NCBI GenBank assembly: GCA_028023455.1
Contig: JAQFVV010006310.1
Span: 928,001-992,000 of the forward strand
Origin: Epiperipatus broadwayi
Lineage: Eukaryota; Onychophora; Udeonychophora; Euonychophora; Peripatidae
Length of the DNA: 64,000 bases
Direction of reading: 5' to 3'
Position numbers and translations under genes: made by a program. The stretch's first letter is position 1, and each line of letters begins with the position of its first letter. The notes under the pieces were generated by a model. It saw only the letters and a program-made list of their open reading frames with translations. It was not told the origin of the DNA and did no database searches. Below, one piece after another: positions 60,561-64,000 of the stretch.

Positions 60561-62099
60561 TAAATGAACATGGATTTGTTTGACTGCTCTGACCTTAACA
60601 GTATAGTATATATCTTGGTTATTAAAAATTGAACTATTTATACTATTTTCATTCTTGACCATCTGGTTGTTTACAAATTTGTACGCAGCTAGAAAATCCA
60701 TTAGCACATCTTTGAGATTTAACCAATTTAATTCCAAATTTCAGCTTTTTGTTTTGTTCCAATCTTCAAATCTCTATTGGCATTGTTAAATAGTGCCGGT
60801 TGAGTGCACAATGTTGACAACTTTGTTAATTCTAAGAAATATTATTGTAAATTTAAGATTTTAAAACTAAACTCACACTATCTCAGGCAACTGCAGTGGT
60901 CTAATTAAAATTGTTTACTACTGATTTAATTAAAAACAGAATTTATAATCAGTATAAAACTAATTTGTCTACTATATATGTAGGATGGTAGTACCTAGAA
61001 TTTACTCTATATATATGCGACTCCAACAAAATAAAATATAAAATAGACTAATATTTTAGATTAAATCGTTTTTTAAACTACGCGACTTTTAAAATAAACA
61101 TGTACCTGTAATATATACATATGTTAATTCAATTACAGATTTAACACTCGCATATATGTGTGATCAAACATATATGTAGGTACTGTGAGAGGGTTTAAAT
61201 CTGGCATAGGTATAGGTATGAGGGTAAAATAGGTGAAACAGGCAAGCGATCAAAATTAACTGTTTCAATATGTGGAGATTTATTATAAGTAATATATATG
61301 AATATATGAAGGAATGCAAAAAATAAAGGAGATGATATAAGAATAATACTTCTAAAAATAATAAGTTATTAGAATCTTCAGGATGAGTACTTTTTGCTTT
61401 AAAGACTGCAATAAAAATTTAAATGCTTTCTTTTTAATTTCATGATATAACTTTTTACATACAAAAAAATTATCTTCATTTATTTCTAGATAGCTTTTCC
61501 AGAAATATTTTTAAATACTTTATTATTATAGAATATAATATACTTTATATACCAAAGACTTCAAGTTCCAATATTATATGTCTATCATTCATCTACGCAT
61601 TTGACATATGGAAAAAAAAAAGATATTTTTAAACATGTTTGAAAACAGTTTTCATTTTTCAGTCTTTCTTTAAAAGTTCGTAAATTTTCTTTCTTAATTT
61701 ATCTTGAATATCCATAAATAACAAAACAATATTAAAACATGAGCCATTCTGGCTTCAAAAAATGTCTTACCACTATCTGCACAACAATCCTTTTCTTCAG
61801 TATTTTTTCCTTTTTTTAATATCATTAAATAAAAAGCTAGAAGTAATTATATAAGACATTTATATCATTTAATTTTTAATTATTTATTTATGGAGTTTCA
61901 TTCGTTAATAGTAGTTTAGAATAAATTGAAAAGGAATGTAGATTTAACAATCACACTAGAGTTAGAAAAAATAAATTATTTACTTTCTATATAAACTTTA
62001 ATCCACCATAACATGCCTTTTAAGAATATACGTAACCACATTTGGAAAGGTTTCACTCTTAAACTCCCTCATACTTCCCAAGATCATATATTATTTTGC
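60561..62099. other. A/T-rich, nothing recognised
   Basis: No supportable gene, RNA or mobile-element end. Confidence 0.55.
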
Positions 62100-62548
62100 A
62101 GGTTTTAAACCAACAGAAGCTTTCATTAAAAAAGTAGAATCCCACTGTCTGCGACTCTGTAGAGGTGGACGTAGATCATTTATCAGTCTGTGCACCCTTC
62201 AAAAGCCAAGAGACATGAATGGACTGGGTCTGCATTCAATAAAAATATTTGCAATACAGAGAACTTAAATATAATTTATAAACTTTACTCTGATTGCAGG
62301 ACCTTCCAATGTCCACTTCCCAAATAATAAGTTCTTCCCACTGATAGACCGCCCCCTCTGAGGTTCACTCCTGTCTGGCTTCGAACACAAATCTCATACA
62401 TTTTTGCACACATAATACCTTCTGTGATCATGTTCAATTCAAAAATTACATACTGGGAAGCCTTCAACCTATTCAAATTCAACTCAAATACCCAGAAGGC
62501 ACACACTTACCTCCCCATCGACATAAACTGCGCAAACTAGCCTGTAGA

Positions 62549-62791
62549 TTGAAACTAGCACCTAAACACACAGACTTCCTTCTCAAAATTAACCTTGGTT
62601 GCCTCTCCACTGTTATATTTCTTAATAGAAGAGGTTTCCGCATAGATCCCATATGTTGTCTCTGTCTTTCCAGCCCGGAAGATATGGACCATATCCTTCA
62701 TCTTTGTCCGGTCTGGCAAGGATTAAGACAAAACTTCCAGAAACAAATTAATAACAATGGTCCAGACCTAACATCACTTCAAGGGTTTTAA
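62549..62791 (+). pseudogene. LINE C-terminal zinc-finger segment
   Basis: The frame encodes KLAPKHTDFLLKINLGCLST, then FRIDPICCLCLSSPEDMDH and ILHLCPVWQGLRQNF. Spaced Cys-Cys...His...Cys with a trailing CP is the nucleic-acid-binding zinc finger found at the end of many LINE proteins. An early stop and frameshift at 62789-62794 separate it from the tail frame. Confidence 0.7.
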
Positions 62792-62793
62792 AT

Positions 62794-63009
62794 AGAGGCA
62801 TTTTCGCTGAAATCAGGCTTGCCACTTACATAAACTTTGCCAACTGGTTGACCAGATGCAAGGTGATATTTCAAAAATTACCACTTGATGAACTCAAAAA
62901 CTGCTTCCTCAACATAATTAAAAATATCCAAGAAACAGACAAGAGAGAGGCTGATCCATACCTGGCCATTTCAACCTGGGAATTCACAACTGGCCTAAAC
63001 ATTACCTGA
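62794..63009 (+). pseudogene. LINE protein C-terminal tail
   Basis: After the frameshift this frame runs RGIFAEIRLATYINFANWL, then IFQKLPLDELKNCFL, READPYLAISTWEF and the stop at 63007-63009. The long stop-free stretch right after the zinc finger supports it as the same protein. It has no separate domain I can name. Confidence 0.5.
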
Positions 63010-63300
63010 CCAACCAACCCCTCAATAATTTATATGAAAATAACTATTATGATCTAATAAAACCCTCCAACCATAACTTACCAAAACAGGGTTTACTAAC
63101 AAAGGTATTTCGTTGCAGACTAGATGATTAATATTCATCTTGCATCCACAGATTAAGTTCTTCACTAACACTCATTTTGTATTCTACTGACTTTTGGAAC
63201 ATTTCTTCTTTGTATATATCACCCTGTAACCTCGCCTAGTTAATTCTTGTTATTTTATTTTTATTTTTTTTTTGTAATCACTTATAGGTCAAATAAAATT

Positions 63301-64000
63301 ATCTTGAAAGAGAGAATAATTCTTTCCAGCACTTTAAGTGAATAATGGAAAACAAAAATTTTCCCTTATGTATAAAAAGGATTATTTAATAGATAATTCA
63401 TTTTTGCTTACTGGGGGAGAGAATGAGAAGAAAAATCTATCTCATTACAATATTTTTTTTAATTGATTTACATATCAATACTTTAACCGTGTTTTATAAA
63501 TCTTTTGGGGTTATCTCCATAATAAATTCAACATACTTTATTTTCAATAAAAGAAAAAATTATAAATAAATGAATATCTCACATATTTTTGAAAATACAA
63601 TAATGCACTGTTGACATGGCCAATATAATCACTATAACACCAATTTTCAAGCAATTCTATTGAATTTAAATATATTAAACATCAATTTTAAAATTTCATT
63701 CTAATGTGAAAAAGATCAAAAATTAACAAACAAACAAACAAACATATTTTCCAAAATCAATGGAAACATTTAGTAATAATAATAAAAAGTCTTTGGAAGG
63801 ATCTGATAGGAAATTCCAAAAAAGTTGTTAAGGAAGATAGCAATGTTATAAAAACATTTTCAAAAATATTGACTGTGACATCAAGCTGGAAAAAGTAAAG
63901 CAGTCTTTTTACTCATGCATGAAATGTAAAAATAATTACAGCATGAATTAATTTGCTTAAAAAGCCAAAGAATTGATTATAAAACAAATATCAATAAGCT
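63301..64000. other. A/T-rich, nothing recognised
   Basis: No supportable gene. A short AAACAAACAAACAAACA tetranucleotide run lies near 63727-63743. Confidence 0.6.

Larger units (their letters stand above)
62100..63300 (+). mobile_element. LINE, 5'-truncated 3' end
   Basis: The plus strand encodes the post-RT part of a LINE protein in three frames. The first (about 62113-62267) contains KKVESHCLRLCRGGRRSF and TLQKPRDMNGLGL, a phrase found after the RT in several LINE clades. The second (62549-62791) has a C-terminal C-x2-C...H-x4-C zinc-binding region. The third (62794-63009) is a conserved-looking C-terminus ending at TGA. A 3' untranslated region of about 290 bases ends near TCAAATAAAATTATCTTG, without a poly-A tail. 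The clade (I, R1, L1/Tx1 or other) is unresolved. Confidence 0.65.

Noticed and set aside
62285-62506. A minus-strand frame of 73 residues
   Set aside because: It is antisense to the LINE 3' fragment whose plus-strand frames carry the recognisable motifs.

Overview
This is an A/T-rich stretch (I estimate roughly 70-75% A+T by eye) of a eukaryotic nuclear genome. It shows no operons, no long host open reading frames and no conventional tRNA or rRNA gene. The mix of elements fits an invertebrate metazoan: RTE-like and other LINEs, several Penelope-like elements (PLEs) with GIY-YIG endonuclease remains, hAT MITEs, tRNA-derived SINEs and a decayed LTR retrotransposon. The lineage cannot be fixed from this window. 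I found no convincing host protein-coding exon, so it is best read as intergenic or deep-intronic DNA built from transposable elements.

Layout. 0-5 kb: a short tandem duplication, a large fold-back repeat (878-1273, with a third partial copy to 1576) and a hAT MITE with an exact 8-bp target duplication (4480-4948). 6.3-9.3 kb: a nearly complete minus-strand RTE-like LINE (APE endonuclease plus reverse transcriptase) with two frameshifts, a trinucleotide 3' tail and a candidate 9-bp target duplication. 9.6-12.1 kb: copies of a tRNA-derived SINE. 15.9-19.9 kb: remains of a plus-strand LTR retrotransposon, with three tandem primer-binding-site-like units, a GA-rich charged gag segment and a recognisable capsid-like stretch. 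21.8-22.1 kb: more SINE fragments. 25.2-27.1 kb: two PLE copies head to head. 27.1-29.8 kb: direct repeats, a minisatellite of about 112-bp units and interspersed repeats. 30.6-31.4 kb: a possible minus-strand gag-like relic. 33.7-34.2 kb: a long inverted-repeat element whose arms carry a tRNA B box and a hammerhead-like motif, inserted in an older repeat. 35-38.2 kb: a heavily mutated minus-strand LINE. 38.2-38.6 kb: a fold-back built from the 3' tail of a PLE related to the one at 47.3-48.4 kb. 42.5-44.5 kb: a short hammerhead-like tail and tandem arrays of SINE units. 46.3-46.5 kb: a perfect 176-bp palindrome with no spacer. 51.6-52.1 kb: a second hAT MITE with exact 8-bp duplications. 54.3-54.7 kb: the end of a plus-strand PLE. 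57.95-58.5 kb: a terminal-inverted-repeat element with a hammerhead-like core. 62.1-63.3 kb: the 3' end of another LINE.

How the parts relate. The PLE remains, the fold-backs that share PLE tail sequence or hammerhead-like motifs, and the tRNA-like SINE units look like a partly connected set of autonomous and non-autonomous retroelements. The clearest link is that the 38.2-38.6 kb fold-back is two opposed copies of the tail of the 47 kb PLE. Whether the other fold-backs and hammerhead-like cores belong to PLE families is inference. Coordinates of decayed elements are approximate unless a target duplication is given.
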